From contig NC_134089.1 in assembly GCF_000715075.1 (NCBI RefSeq), positions 71,344,697 to 71,408,696 of the forward strand: 64,000 nt of DNA. Direction: 5' to 3'. The position numbers were made by a program, and so were the translations under genes. This DNA is from Nicotiana tabacum (Eukaryota; Streptophyta; Magnoliopsida; Solanales; Solanaceae). Shown here piece by piece: positions 22,106 to 34,383 of the stretch. The notes beneath the pieces were generated by a model. It worked only from the letters and a program-made list of their open reading frames with translations, searched no databases and was not told the origin of the DNA. Position 1 is the first letter of the stretch. Each line of letters begins with the position of its first letter.

Positions 22106-22324
22106 CAATCTGCCTAATTTGTTTTAATAGCCATGCTAGGCATTTAAGATATTTTCAGTAATTTTGTTTTGAAGAAACATTATGTTTTGAAATAATTGCT
22201 AGAGCCATCGTGCCGTACCTGTTTTGGATATTTTCAAATTTAATTAATGCCTTGCTATTTATTATCATTATTATCTTTCACATTTTGCTTCTACAACATT
22301 ATTATTACTTTTTCTGATTAACTG
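22106..22324 (+). other. Intron-like spacer between protease and RT of Ogre 1
   Basis: The stretch is A/T-rich with stops in all plus frames, and it is conserved in position and length in Ogre 2 (56613-56829). Ogre elements are known for a partly spliced intron between protease and RT. A donor-like ggtagc lies just before it; I cannot place the acceptor with confidence. Confidence 0.5.
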
Positions 22325-23795
22325 ATGATTGTGACATGTAATGAGACAACAAAAAATAAGGACAGTGAATCAGAAGAAGAGGATGAAATACCTGAGGAAG
22401 TTGTCACAGAAGTGGAGAACTTTGAGAACAAACCTAAGTCCAATCTGGACGAAAGTGAAGCAATCAATTTGGGAGATTCTGAAACCATCAAAGAGACTCG
22501 CGTAAGCATTTACTTATCACCGTCAGAGAAGGAAGAATATACTCGTTTCCTGAAAGAGTATGAGGAAATTTTTCGCATGGTCATATGACGACATGACCGG
22601 TCTGAGTACATCCATAGTGGCTCACAAGTTGCCTACCAACCCAATGTGTCAGCCGGTGAAGCAGAAACTCAGAAAATTCAAACCAGATATGAGCCTAAAA
22701 ATCAAAGATGATGTCACTAAGCAAATCAAAGCCAAAGTCCTCAGGGTTGTTGAGTACCCAACTTGGTTAGCCAACATTGTACCCGTTCCGAAGAAAGATG
22801 GGAAGGTCAGGGTGTGTGTTGACTATCGGGATTTAAAAAAAGCAAGTCCCAAAGACGATTTCCCACTGCCAAATATATATATCTTGATAGACAATTGCGC
22901 CAAGAATGAACTCCAATCCTTTGTAGATTGATTTACGGGTTATCACCAGAACTATATGGATGAAGATGACGCAGAGAAAATAGCTCTCACTACACTGTGG
23001 GGAGTATACTACTACAAGATGATGCCATTCGGTCTAAAGAATGTTGGGGCTACTTACATGAGAGCCATGACAACCATCATGCATGATATGATACACAAGG
23101 AAGTAGAGGTGTATGTTGACGACATCATCATCAAATCCAAGAAGGCCGCAGATCAAATAGCAGACTTGAGAAAGTTCTTTGATAGGCTAAGGAGGTACAA
23201 TATAAAATTGAACCCCGCAAAATGTGCAATCGGGGTTCCTACAGGAAAGCTGTTGGGATTCATTGTCAGCGGTCAAGGAATCGAGTTGGACCCGTCCAAA
23301 GTTAAGGCTATCTAAGAGTTACCACCACCAATGAGTTAAAAGGATGTGATGAGCTTCCTAAGACGCCTCAATTACATCAGCCTCTTCATAGCACAGTCCA
23401 CAGTAATATGTGAGCCCATCTTTAAAATGTTGAAGAAGGATGCTGAAACTAGTTGGATCGGAGAATGTCATAAGGCTTTTGAAAAAATCAAGGAATACTT
23501 GTCTATACCGCCAGTCCTGGTCCTACCAGAACTTGGGAGACTTTTGCTACTCTATTTGTCCGTATTAGATGGAGCTTTAGGATGTGTTTTGGGACAACAT
23601 GACGAGACCAAAAGAAGGGAGCAAGCTATATACTACTTGAGTAAGAAGTTCACACCTTATGAGGCACGATACTCTCTACTGGAACACACTTGTTCTGCTT
23701 TGACATGGACAACTCAGAAATTGAGGTATTACTTTTGTGCATATACCACGTACCTCATATCCAACCAGGAAGTTAGCTAAGTGGCAGGTATTATT
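22325..23795 (+). pseudogene. Ogre 1 reverse transcriptase and start of RNase H, broken
   Basis: Reverse transcriptase copies element RNA into DNA. An acidic leader (22340-22420) is followed by RT blocks in order: LPTNPMCQPVKQKLRKFKPD, WLANIVPVPKKDGKVRVCVDYRDL, KMMPFGLKN, the catalytic YVDD (23112-23123) and KLNPAKCAIGV, LLGFIVS. The connection and first RNase H-like part follow (LPELGRLLLLYLSVLDGALGCVL, AIYYLSKKFTPYEARYS, CSALTWTTQKLRYYF). The palm motif is intact, but frameshifts near 22585 and stops at 22929, 23313 and 23336 inactivate it. The block is contiguous with RNase H and integrase as one polyprotein. Confidence 0.85.
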
Positions 23796-24490
23796 AAGTA
23801 AGTTCGCCATCATCTATGTAACTCAGAAGGCAGTCAAAGGACAAGCATTGGCAGATCATCTTGCTGAAAATCCCGTGGGAGGAGAATACGAACCATTAAA
23901 AATGTATTTTCCAGATGAAGAAGTGTCATTCGTAGGAGAGGACATTGCTAAAGCCTACGACGATTGGAGAATGTTCTTCAATGGGGCTACAAACTTCAAA
24001 GGAGCGGAAATTGGAGTGGTTTTGGTATCAGAAATAGGTCAACATTACCCTATATCTGCAAAGATTAGGTTTCCGTGCACCAACAATATGACAGAATATG
24101 AAGCTTGCATTATGGGGCTTAATTTGGCCATCGATATAAATATGCAAGAGTTGCTGGTAATTGGCACTTCATAACTTCTGGTACATCAAGTTCAAGGAGA
24201 ATGGGCTAAAAATAACCCCAAGATGCTACATGTATCATATATAGGAATTGATGAAGAGATTCACAAAGATAGAATAAACATGTGCCCAGAATTCAAAATG
24301 AGTTCGCAGACGCACTGGCCACCTTGTCATCAATGAGACAACATCCAGATGAGAATTCCAGTAATCCCATCTCGGTGAGGATCCATAATCAACCAGCTTA
24401 CTGTGCTCATGTTGAAGAAGAAACGGACAGAAAACCTTGGTTCCACGACATCAAAGAATATTTAGCGAAAGGAGAATATCCAGAATAGGC
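23796..24490 (+). pseudogene. Ogre 1 RNase H domain, broken
   Basis: This is the additional RNase H seen in Tat elements, which removes RNA from the RNA-DNA hybrid. The first catalytic position lies in DWRMFFNGATN (about 23960-23990), where Asp is expected and Asn is read. MTEYEACIMGL follows with the Glu, then ELLVIG, VHQVQGEW and NEFADALATLSSM with the last Asp. Stops at 24172 and 24271 and a frameshift near 24280 break it. About 295 bp of this region, including the first catalytic block, are deleted from Ogre 2. Confidence 0.75.
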
Positions 24491-24787
24491 AAGCCATACT
24501 CAGAAACGCACACTGCGGAGGTTGTCCAATCACTTCTTCCAAAGTGGAGGGACCCTATACAGAAGAACTCCTGATATAGGGTTGTTAAGTTGTGTTGACG
24601 CAAAGGAAGATTCTGGATTGCATGAGGAGATACATGCCGGAACTTGCAGACCATATATGAACGGTTTTGTTCTAGTTAAGAAGATACTCAATGCTAGATA
24701 CTTTTAGATGACCATGGAAACAGATTGCATCCATTTTGTCCAGAAATGCCACCAATGCCAGGTACATGCAGACATGATAAAGGTACC
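24491..24787 (+). pseudogene. Ogre 1 integrase, N-terminal zinc-binding part; cut by unit A
   Basis: The zinc-binding HHCC region reads LHEEIHAGTCRPYMNG and then CHQCQVHADMIKVP; the first His pair and the CxxC are recognisable. A TAG at 24705-24707 interrupts it. The frame stops at the LTR of unit A and resumes at 34887, beyond one copy of the target duplication. Ogre 2 has the same junction sequence uninterrupted near 59045. Confidence 0.8.
24783..24787. repeat. Target site duplication of unit A, left copy (GTACC)
   Basis: The bases GTACC directly precede the TG of the 5' LTR and are repeated directly after the CA of the 3' LTR (34882-34886). A 5-bp duplication is normal for gypsy integrases. 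The empty site is visible in Ogre 2 near 59045. Confidence 0.95.
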
Positions 24788-25080
24788 TGTATGCGGCGAA
24801 ATTAGAGGACCTAATTTCTTGCTATCAAGTCACTTCAGAAGAATGTCTCAAGGCCCCGAGGATGTAGAGTCGCGGCCGAGATCCCTCCCTCGGGGCTCGT
24901 CGAGGCCCGACAAAAAGAAAAGGAAGTTCGAGGCTAGAGCAAAATGGGAAATTCCCAAGTCACACGGCTAAGTCTGACTGACCCGGCCTACCTAGAGCCT
25001 GTATCGATATGTCGCGTCTAGCCGTCCAATCTCCATGATTTTACAATTAATATACTTTGTACTATCACATGATTGCACTC

Positions 25081-25090
25081 CTATATAAAA
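25081..25090 (+). promoter_or_regulatory. TATA box of unit A 5' LTR
   Basis: ctatataaaa follows a ctcctatataa-type context shared by LTR B and the 3' LTR of A (34384-34392). Transcription would start within the next few tens of bases. Confidence 0.65.
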
Positions 25091-25156
25091 GGAGTCCTCA
25101 CCACTTTGTAAGAGGCTACTGTATCTCTCTTCAACCATTCTACACAAGATCAATAA

Positions 25157-25190
25157 TCTCTCTCTCTCTCTCTCTCTCTCTTTTCTCTCT
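25157..25190. repeat. (TC)n microsatellite in the 5' LTR of unit A
   Basis: A 34-bp TC-rich run lies downstream of the TATA box, in the presumed transcribed leader. The homologous run in the 3' LTR (34460-34520) is 61 bp. Confidence 0.9.
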
Positions 25191-25554
25191 AACTTACTAG
25201 CTCGAGGCTACTCTTTCCATTTATTGCTTATATACTTGTTCTTCATTTGTTACTTGATATTCACCATAAAGATCCTTCTTAGATTATACCCTAATTGTTA
25301 TCCTCTTCTTGGTTACCCTCGATAGCTCGAGCCCGAACCGGATATCGACTTCGAGGCCTTTCATCGACCAAGCCCAAAACCCGAGTAGCAAGCCCCTCGG
25401 TTTGGTTACTGCCCTGTTTTAACTTGCATTTCATCACTAAACTTCATACGCCTAACATCAAATGCTCTAACAATCTAGCATAAAAATAGATCACGTATTT
25501 TTAGAGTCCCATTTACAAATTTAATTATTGTTACCATTTTTACGGTAAATAGTT

Positions 25555-25571
25555 TGGCGTCCACCATGGGG
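25555..25571 (+). other. Candidate primer binding site of unit A
   Basis: tggcgtccaccatgggg begins three bases after the LTR. It resembles tggcgcc-type sites of plant gypsy elements, but I have not matched a tRNA end. Confidence 0.45.
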
Positions 25572-25670
25572 TTAAAAATAATAGTGATTACTTTTTTGTT
25601 GGTTTCATTGAACAAACGCAAGTTATTTTTCATGCTTTTTTAGTCCAGTATCTTTTGATTTCAGGACAAA

Positions 25671-27330
25671 ATGTCTGGCTCGATAAACAGAGTTGAGAAC
25701 GACTACCTTGAAAATCATGGAGAAAACGGTGTGGCTGTTCCAGTCGTTGGGGCGCCACCGCAGAACCCCGATAACTCACCTAGACCGATTCCAGTAGATG
25801 CGGGTTCACAAGACGTGCAGCATGTCAATGAAACCTCACACACCGACAGAAGCATACAACATGGCGACCAACAGGAAGCCTAGAATACCTCGGCTCGGAA
25901 AGTATAGGAAGTTAGTCTTTATGTTATTTTTGAAATGTTGCAAGCACAACAGTTGGATATCGCCCAGTTACAAAGCCATCCAAAGACTCCCAACATAGCA
26001 GCAAAGGAAATAGCTCCCCTAGCCGAACAGGTACTCGAGAGATCGAGCAATAACGGGTCGATAGCCGACCCGGCCATAGTAAAAATGCTTGAGGATCTCA
26101 CCAAAAGGATTGAATCGGGAAAAAAATGATAGCAGCCAATGATAGGAAGGTCGAGACCTACAACTCTAGGGTCGACAAGATACCCGGTGCGCCCCCGGTC
26201 CTTAATGGCGTGGATTCGAAGAAGTTTGTACAAAAGCCGTTCCCCGAGGAGGCGGCCCCAAAACCCATTCCGAAGAAGTTCAGAATGCTATATCTCCCTA
26301 AGTACAATGGGACCACTGGCCCTAATGAGAACATTACAGCCTACACCTGTGCGGTAAAAGGAAACGATATAAAGAATGACGAGATTGTTGAAAAAATTGG
26401 GGAAACACTCGCAGAAGTGGGCCATGATATGGTATAACAACTTGGCTCCTAACTCCAAAGATGCATTTGCCATGCTAGCGTATTCCTTTGTAAAGGCATA
26501 TGTCGGTGCCATCTAAGTAGCGACGAGGAAGTCCGAGGTTTTCTAAATCAAGAAGAGGGAGAACGAGATGCTGCGAGAATACGTGTCTCGCTTTCAGATG
26601 GAATGGATGGAGCTACCGCCAGTCTCCGACGACTGGGTAGTGTAGGCCTTTACTCAAGGTTTGAACCAACGAAACTCGGTGGCTTCAAAACAGCTAAAAT
26701 AGAACATGATCTAGTACCCAGTTGTGACCTGGTCAGACATCCACAACCGGTACCAGTCAAAGATCAGGTCCGAGGATGACTAGCTGGGAGCCCCTTCGGG
26801 CTCAGTATACCCGAGCAGGCTCCTAGCAAAGGAACCAAAAGTAAACAAAGAAAGGTATTAGCCATATATCGAAGATAGGAGGAACGCCTCGAGGTGCAAC
26901 CTACCTCGCAATGATCGGAGAGTGGATCGAGGATAGGATCCTCGAGGGCTCATCAATAGAGCCATATTCAATCAGAACATAGTGACAACAGGTGTGTCGC
27001 ACTTATCAAAATAGAACTTCAACGTCAATGTGTCGGATATCATGTTCGCCATCAGTAAAATCAAAGACGCCAAGTGGCCCAAACCTATACAATTGGTTCC
27101 TTCGCAAAAGAATTACAACTTGGTATGCGAATTTCACAATACGCACGGCCACAAGATCGAGGATGTCATCAGCTACGAGAAGAGGTGGCCCGATTGCTTA
27201 ACAAAGGACATCTCCGAGAATTTCTTAGCGATCGAGCTAAAAATTAGTTCCCAAAAGGGAGGCCACCAAGAAGAATGGGGCAAGCGAGCCGCAACATGTC
27301 ATCCACATGATCATGGGGGCGTTGATGCCC
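25671..27330 (+). pseudogene. Unit A gag, broken
   Basis: The ATG at 25671 (MSGSINRVEND) lies 120 bp inside the LTR and is the probable start. Readable parts are a Pro/Asn-rich N-terminus, a helical segment (MLQAQQLDIAQLQ), a leader to the gag domain (KFRMLYLPKYNGTTGP, 26278), a degraded gag domain to about 26720 and a nucleocapsid motif CEFHNTHGHKIEDV near 27127, where the final Cys is Val. Stops at 25881, 26127 and 26435 and many frameshifts after 26437 break it. Gag would package the RNA of this non-autonomous copy. Confidence 0.75.
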
Positions 27331-28040
27331 CATAGGAACCCATAATGAGAAGAACGAAAATATCCATCAACAGAGAAAAGTGGACTAGAGGATATATACC
27401 CGAGGATGCTCTCACATTTAGTTAAGAGGACACCTAGACCTTGTCGCAACCTAAAAATGACGCGCTGGTAATCTCCTTCCTTGTAAATTCTTTTCAAATA
27501 AAATGTGTAATCGTGGATCTATGTAGCTCGGCTAATATTAGCAGGTCGAGGGTGATAGAGCAGCTCAGATTGCTCAATCAAATCGTGCCCACCACTCGAG
27601 TCCTCAATGAATTCGACATGGCAAGCGAAACAACAAACGGAGAAATCATCCTTCCGGTCACCGTGGCCGGCACAACCTAAGATGCCAAATTCCATGTCAT
27701 TGAAGGGGACATGAGGTATAACGCCTTATTCGGGTGGCCGTGGATACACTGCATGAGAGAAGTGCCATCCACCCTTCACCAGATGATAAAATTTACAACA
27801 AAGGATAGAACTAATACCGTCTATAGGGAACAACATGCGGCGAGGGAAATATTTGCAATACACGATGTTGTACCAACATTCGTACCTCTGCCCCTGAGTA
27901 AACCAAAGGGAGAATCGGGCCTCACCCTCGATCGAACTTGGAAAAACAAAGTAAAGACCATATCTCGTCTTCACCTCGGGAAATTGAGACAAACCAACCC
28001 TCACGATCGTAGCGGATCAATCTCGAGGCGTCGCCAACAT
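27331..28040 (+). pseudogene. Unit A aspartic protease, broken
   Basis: The retropepsin-like domain reads DALVISFLVNSFQIKCVIVDLCSSANI, with the catalytic Asp kept and the next Gly changed to Cys. MASETTNGEIILPVTV (flap side) and YNALFGWPWIHCMREVPSTLHQMIKF follow. Stops at 27333, 27422, 27437 and 27678 break it. The frame loses similarity near 28000-28040, which I take as the edge of the RT-integrase deletion. Confidence 0.75.
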
Positions 28041-30270
28041 ATCTCCCTTCAAGGTATGACCATTTCCCTTTTTGTTTAGAACTTAGGACTAACCCTTATG
28101 TAGGAATTCGACCGGAGCATTCAGAATGATAACCCAGATCGAAGACCTTAAGGTTTTTAACGAGGCAACGTCTGCGAGCTGCCTAAAGGAAACTCAGCAA
28201 ATGCTCAAAACTTTTTTAGCAGTCAACTTTGAACGACGAGGGGCATTCCCCAGAAAACAACCCGCTCGGAAAATTCATGAAATACCAAATGGGGTTCCTG
28301 TAGGAAAATAATGTACCGGGCCAAATGGTTGAACGAACCGTGTCCGCATACGTCGGGCTTACGGTAACACAACGACATGTATTTACGCCAAAGAAATCAA
28401 AGAATATCTTTTGCCAAAAAGCATATCGTACTCTAAAAGAAAATTCAACATGCTCACAGCAAGGATTCCTCCGCCGAGTACGTACCGAAATACTCAGAGA
28501 CTTAGCGTCAACAATTTGGCACCCACACGACCTCAGGGTCAGAACTCCGTGCTCATAAGGCCCCAACGAGGCAATTCCGAGCTCACGAGTAATGACCTTT
28601 AAGCCTAAGCAAACTCGATGACTCGGAGACTGTCGTCAATTTCCATTCACTGAAAAACTCAAGGTCGTAAGACCCCGAGCAGGCAGACTCGGTCTAGCCA
28701 GATCTATTTTACATAGTAACAAAAACTGTAAGACCTCAACGGCATGACAAAACTAGAAGACCTCAACAGGAATGAAAAAGTTGTAAGACCTCAACAGGCA
28801 TGAAAAAGCTGTAAGACCTCAACGACATGACACAGCTGTAAGGCCTCAACGGCATGACAAAATCGTAAGACCTCAACAGGCATGAAAAAACTGTAAGACC
28901 TCAACAGGCATGAGAAAAAGTTTGTAAGAACTTACTAAAGGCATAAACTTGATCCCGAAGTTTGGGCTATTTATCGAATTTGTAAGACTCCCGAAGGGGC
29001 ATACCCTCGATATAGACGCCTAAACTACTACACTCGGGACCAAAAATGGTTCTGGCCAAACACAAATGACTACGGTCATACGACTGTAGCAGCCAAATTA
29101 ACGCGACTCAAGGATGCCCGACCGTCGCTACAAAATCATAAGGCCATTACTATGAATCTACTTCGAAAACTTAAAAAGGCTACCCTCGACAGGAACGAGC
29201 TTTGACCATGTCAGCTACAAATCACAAGGCTTCGAGCTACTCAGCCTACGAGCTTAACCTTCCGAGGTGCTCGAACATCACCTCTAACGACTTGAAATTG
29301 AGGTTCTCCTTGAACCGACGATGGGTCAGGAAAAATCATTTTAAAAGTCCTTAACGAGAGGAAAACAAAGCCTACATATGCCCACGGGCAAAAAACGTAA
29401 GAGCCATTATCGCCAGCCAAATAAGCCTCCGGGCCACACACTAAAAGGTCGCAACGACCAAAAGCGTAAGAACCACTATCGCCAGCTCAAAATGTGAAAA
29501 CTTGAGGATTAAAATGAACTTGAGTCGTAACCCGATTCGTAGACCAGATCAAATATAGTTAACTATACATGCTTAAGGGCATAGCATAAGAGCCATCATC
29601 GCCAGCTCCACAAGCCTCAGGGCCACATACACAAAAGATTTCTTCGACCCAAGGCGTAAGAGCCATTTTCCCTAGCCCATACAGACGTAAAACTTGAGGG
29701 TCGATTGAGCTCGAGTTGGAGCCCGACTCGGAGACTAAACCCAAAATAGTTAAAATACAAATGCCTAAGGGCAAGGCATAAGAGCCATTGTCATCCGCCC
29801 ATGGAGGCACAAAAAAATGACTTGAGGGTCAATTAAGCTTGAGTCGCAACCTGACTCGGAGACTAAACCCAAAATAGTTAAAAAAACAAATGCCCAAGGG
29901 CAATACGTAAGAGCCATTGCCGCCCGCCCATGCAGACGCAAAAGCTCGAGGGTCGAATGGGCTCGAGTCAAAACCTGACTTGGAGACTAAACCCAAAATA
30001 GTTGAACAAATCATAAGAGCTCTAATGCCAGCTTACACTAAAGGTTGCATCAACCAAGCGTATAAAAGCCTCCGGGCCTACCTGACGAGCTCCGGAACCA
30101 TGTTACGAATCGAAGGATTCTCACCAACTCCAAAACCAGCCTGCTCGATCAAAAGCAAAGCAGAAAGGGATACATAACAGATAAAAGCTTCATGTTTTCT
30201 TTTATTTATATACGCAAAAGGTGTGTTCTCCATATACAAACTTGCTCTGCGAATATCAAATGCAAAATGG
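28041..30270 (+). other. 3' UTR of unit A, no gene
   Basis: It starts with gtatgacc (28055), matching the end of pol in unit F (45955). The reverse complement of the block near 28282-28360 matches unit B near 7560-7640. It carries the 27-bp array (28731-28930) and diverged copies of the 70-bp family (cgtaagagccatt at about 29395, 29466, 29585, 29655, 29775, 29906). Small frames are not convincing as genes. Confidence 0.7.
28731..28930. repeat. 27-28-bp tandem repeat in unit A 3' UTR
   Basis: agacctcaac recurs at 28731, 28758, 28786, 28814 and on, about eight copies, in reverse to the array at 6588-7060. Some units have gained one base, so the open frame through the array is lost here. Confidence 0.85.
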
Positions 30271-32420
30271 AAAAATCTATGCTCTGCTCCAGAAGGCTAC
30301 GACCTACCAGCCCCATCTTCACTCTCTGCAGTGTCTGCAAGAAGTTACCGAGTATCACGTTCGTCTGCCCTCGCTCGAGCCAACTCTTCCAAGAGAACAA
30401 AACCCCTGGCGTCAATCTCTTCAAGTACCTCTCTTCGGGATCTACAACGAACATATTCCTCGATCCTCATTTCATGATCGAGGGACTACTTCAACTCAGC
30501 TTGGGCATCAATAGCATCCTTCAAATGAATCGTCGTCTCCTGGTCAGCCTTAGTCCGACTCAACGCTGCTTCAACCCGAGCATCGACTATTTCAGCCCTG
30601 ATCTTCGAGAGTTTGGACTCAAACTTCGCGGTCATATCCGCTTGAACTTAAGCGTTGTCACGCGCCAAGCATAGTTGGGCCTCAAAGGCGGGAACTTTAG
30701 CCAAGGCACCCTTATCATCTGAGGCTTGAACCTGCACCTAAGCTCTTAGCTTGCCACAATTGTTCGTAACTCGGTCGGCTTCACACCTAAGGTACTCCAG
30801 ATCCTCCGTCTTTTTCTGCAACTGAGATAGGCAAAAAGATTGACCTTAAGGGTTAAGAAAGCAAAAACACGTACTACAAGGGGTTACTTGCTCCATCAAA
30901 TAGCCCTCGTAATTTGAGCTCCGAAATGCCTCATATCGCTAGTGTATCAACTCAACCTCCTTCTCCTTGCAGAGGAGCCTAAGGGACCTACCCTCATCCA
31001 GAGCTTTACAAAGCCTTGCCCCATGACAGAGCAGCCCAGACCTGAGCCTATCAAAAGGCCTGCAGAAGAAACACTCGATAAGGAAGGGACAAAATGAGAT
31101 GCGGAAGGGCTATGCCGAAACTCATTGCGAAGTGAAGCCGACAGACTTCCTCGAAGACCGAGCACACTCCCAATGATCCAGCCCCCTCGGCCCTAGAAGA
31201 ACCAACCTCGGTCAAAGCATGATCACTTGAAGTATTGACCGCTCCGGAACCAAAGACTTCAGGAACAACAGGCTTGAGCGATGTTCTCTCCTCGAAGACA
31301 CATACCTATTTAGCCCCGCTAAAAGCTCCATCACACTGCAAGTGCATATCCCGATTATCGCCATCATCCCTTGGCTCGAAGGTCGGTAACTCCTCCCCCT
31401 CTCCGGAGGAGCATAGCCTCGCCCCTAGGGACCATCTGATACCTACGATGGTAAAGCCAGTACACAATAAAGAGGAAAATGTTATCTCAAATATACGAAG
31501 GCTAAGGTAAAAGCAGCGTACACACATACCTTGTTATCTCGCTTCCCATCTGCCCCGGGACACAGTTCGCCACCTACGCTCATCACAAGTCGAATGGGTT
31601 GCCAACCTCCGGACCCAGCCGGGCAGATCAAGAACTTCGCTCGGCGCCAATGAAGTTGCTGCAGAAAAGGAGGAAATACAGTTGCTAAACTGGCTTTCGC
31701 TATGAGCGAATCTAAGAAAGCATGAGACACTCCACTCATGCGAGTGATTATATTCATCAGGAAATGGCATGAGTTCCAAGGGGATAATGTCAGTCATCTG
31801 GACCCAGACGAATCGACAGACCCACTCTCGATCCCCATCTTTCTCATCATCAACAACAAAAGGCATGGACAAACAACACCGCAAGGTTAACAAGCCTCGA
31901 TGATGAAAGGGTAGGTACAACCTGACGAGGTGACTAAGCGTGAATTCAAGCCCAGCCTTCTCCACAAAGAATCTCATCATCAACACTACTCGCCAAAATG
32001 ACGGATGTATCTGCGCTAGAGTAACCTGATACTTCAAGCAAAAATCAAGCGCGACCCTATCAAAGGGGCCTAGTGCGAAAGGGTACAAGTATATGTTCAG
32101 GAATCCATCAGTGGGGTCCGTAATACCCTCATCCAAGGAAAGCGCCTGCAATGCTACCATGTGCCCCATCTGCAGTCTCTCCTCACACCTCCAGATGTTC
32201 CTCTCTAATCGAAGGCATAGTCTTTAGAGTAAACTCCCGCAGATCCTGAGCACTGGAGTGGAACTCTCCCTTCCCTGCCAGGAAGGCCCTGAATTAGCAG
32301 CCACAACTATAATAGAATTAGCAAATTGAAGCAGGAATCTACACCAATGCTTTCACGCTTAAGGTAATGAAGGACTCGATGCCAAGGCGGAAGGATAGCT
32401 ATCTAAAATGATGGGATCTT
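30270..32420 (-). pseudogene. Antisense accessory gene (aORF) of unit A with Transposase_28-like domain; best-preserved copy
   Basis: The open part 31534-32169 gives 211 residues. YPFALGPFDRVALDFC is followed by TLAQIHPSFWRVVLMMRFFV, LVRLYLPFHHRGL, REWVCRFVWVQ and IPLELMPFPDEY, a pattern I recognise from the Pfam family Transposase_28 (putative gypsy-type transposon). No enzyme motif is visible. The frame continues upstream to about 32250 but its true start is unclear. After a putative intron (31443-31529) the rest is a Glu/Ala-rich coiled coil, still readable near 30360-30700 (EVLEEIDARGFVLLEELARAR) with several stops. It lies antisense to gag between the 3' UTR and the 3' LTR. Confidence 0.65.
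31443..31529 (-). other. Putative intron in aORF of unit A
   Basis: On the minus strand the donor is aag|gtatgtgtg and the acceptor ccatcgtag|gt, 87 bp. It follows the end of the Transposase_28-like domain, as does the first intron in units B and C. Confidence 0.45.
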
Positions 32421-34090
32421 CAAAAGAAGCAAGAGTTGCCCCACATATATATGGGAAACATCAATGATTCGCCTACCTAGGATAAGCCTCGGGAGGCCAA
32501 CAGCCTCGATACGGATCCTGAAGTGGTACCCGACCCCAGAGATCGTCGCCAAGAAGAAGTTAGGCCACATAGGGTCAGTGACATCATCTCCAGTTCCAAG
32601 GTGGTACCCGACCTCGAAGTTTCCCTTGAGAAGAAAAATAAGCACTTTGAGCTCCGTCCACGAGGGTTCGACCTCTAGAAATCGCCTAAGCACGAATGAC
32701 CCCTTCCTCAAAAATTTGGCTACAAACACCTTAAAAGATTATCTACGTCAAAGCTCAAAATAAAAGCTCAAAGCACCCGAAGTTAACTATCAGTCCGACG
32801 CTCTAGCTCCACGAGGCTCGAGGGCCCTGATGATCCAATTTTGCCGGAGTGCTTCAGACTTGATCCCCGGAACGACGATGAGCTTGGAAAGGAGCCATTT
32901 CTGTCAACCGAAGGCCGGAAAGAATTGTAACGATCGTCAACAGAGGCATACATTCAAAATCCCCACAAACACACAAGAATATTCAAGAACGTAGCAAAAA
33001 TCAAAAGCAGAAGTAAAGAAGATGTCTTCATATTTCATAACTATTGGCTTTCGATGGCCCTCGGGGGGTCCTTACATACAAATTCCAAAGCCCGCAAGGT
33101 GTCCTTACGCAGAAACAAAGAAACAAAGGGGTATACACCCATAGTGAAAACCTAAGAGCCTAGTCCATCCTCGAGGGTCCATATCTGGTATCAACATCCT
33201 CGAGAGCCGCCCCCTCGAGCTTGCATCCTCGAAGGAAACTCCTTCGACCCACCATCTCCTCTAGGTTCCCAGCTCAATCCCACAGGAAGTCTTCACCGAG
33301 GGAAAAGATGAAGAAGAGGGAAAGGAGGGGATGCAAAGGAGGCAGAGAAAAAAGACATAGCCCGCCAAATACAAAGGTTGAAGATTCGGTGGGCCCCAAC
33401 CTCAACGACTGGTGGAGCTATTTTATCCCTCGGGAAAGAAAAAACCCAAGGGATGTAGTGCCACACCAGGCCAGGGTAGGAGAGTGAGTAGTGGCGCATA
33501 GTCCGAATGACTTTCTAAAAAAAATGGAAATCGAGTCCTCGTCTGTCGTCATCTTGAGCCAATAGAGACAACGGTAGCAAACATAACAATAGCCAAAATA
33601 GCGACAGGATGCCATGGTCGTGCTCAGCAAAGAGGAGCTTAGGCAAAGGGCTACGACACGGCCTATCGGAATGATGCCAAACGACCTTGAGGCCGCAGAC
33701 TCCAAGCATGATGATCAACAATAGAGAAAGATGATAAGGAGAGACGAGTGATTGAGCAGATAATGGCACTCGGATAAAAAAACCACGCCATAACGCTCCC
33801 ATTTATAGGAGATAACGATGTGGTCATCAAGGACTTTGGAAGACTGACTGGCGGAAGCAATTACTGCATTCTTGAAGAACCGGATTGACGGTGGTACTTT
33901 CACCTTGGATAATAGGAATCGACAGTGCATTTAAAGATGTCAAAAAGACAAATCCATGGGATGTCCTATTTAGCGTAAAGACTCGCGCCATAGGATTGCA
34001 TAGTCAGCGTGACATCGTCATGGGAGGCTTGAGGAGTCGGGTATCAGAATTGCTTCCCAGCTCTTTGTTCTGAGAAACGTGGAGGCTATC
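32421..34090. other. Region between the aORF and the 3' LTR of unit A, no gene recognised
   Basis: About 1.67 kb against 240 bp in unit B. Short frames exist on both strands, but none resembles a known protein. The last ~100 bp (to aaacgtggaggctatc, 34075-34090) match unit B next to its LTR and hold the polypurine tract. The extra length may be original and lost in B, or an insertion in A. Confidence 0.5.
34075..34090 (+). other. Polypurine tract of unit A
   Basis: aaacgtggaggctatc lies directly before the 3' LTR and is shared with unit B in reverse (2372-2390). Confidence 0.5.
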
Positions 34091-34383
34091 TGTATGCGGC
34101 AAAATCAGAGGGCCTTATTTTTTGCTATCAAGTCACTTCAGAAGAATGTCTCAAGGCCCCGAGGATGTGGAGTCGCAACCGAGTTCCCTCCCTCAGGGCT
34201 CGTCGAGGCCTGACTCAAAGAAAATAAAGATGGAGGCTGGAGCAAAATGAGAAATTCCCAAGACACACGGCTAAGTCTGACTGAGCCGGCCTACCCAGAG
34301 CCTGTATCGAGACGTCGCGTCTAGCCGTCCCATCTCCATGCTTTTACAATTAATATACTTTGTACTATCACAGGATTCCCCTC

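Larger units (their letters stand above)
24788..25551 (+). repeat. 5' LTR of unit A
   Basis: It runs from TGTATGCGGC to ACGGTAAATA; the 3' LTR ends in AACA, so the last CA has become TA here. Length 764 bp. It contains a TATA box and a (TC)n run at 25157-25190. The 27-bp shortfall against the 3' LTR is equal to the difference in that run. Confidence 0.95.

Noticed and set aside
30192..30674. 160-residue plus-strand frame and overlapping frames
   Set aside because: They are shadows of the coiled-coil part of the antisense aORF of unit A.
31534..32169. 211-residue frame as a host gene or an active transposase
   Set aside because: It lies between the LTRs of unit A, and broken copies occur in units B and C. 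The name of the Pfam family does not imply DNA cutting, and no catalytic motif is visible.
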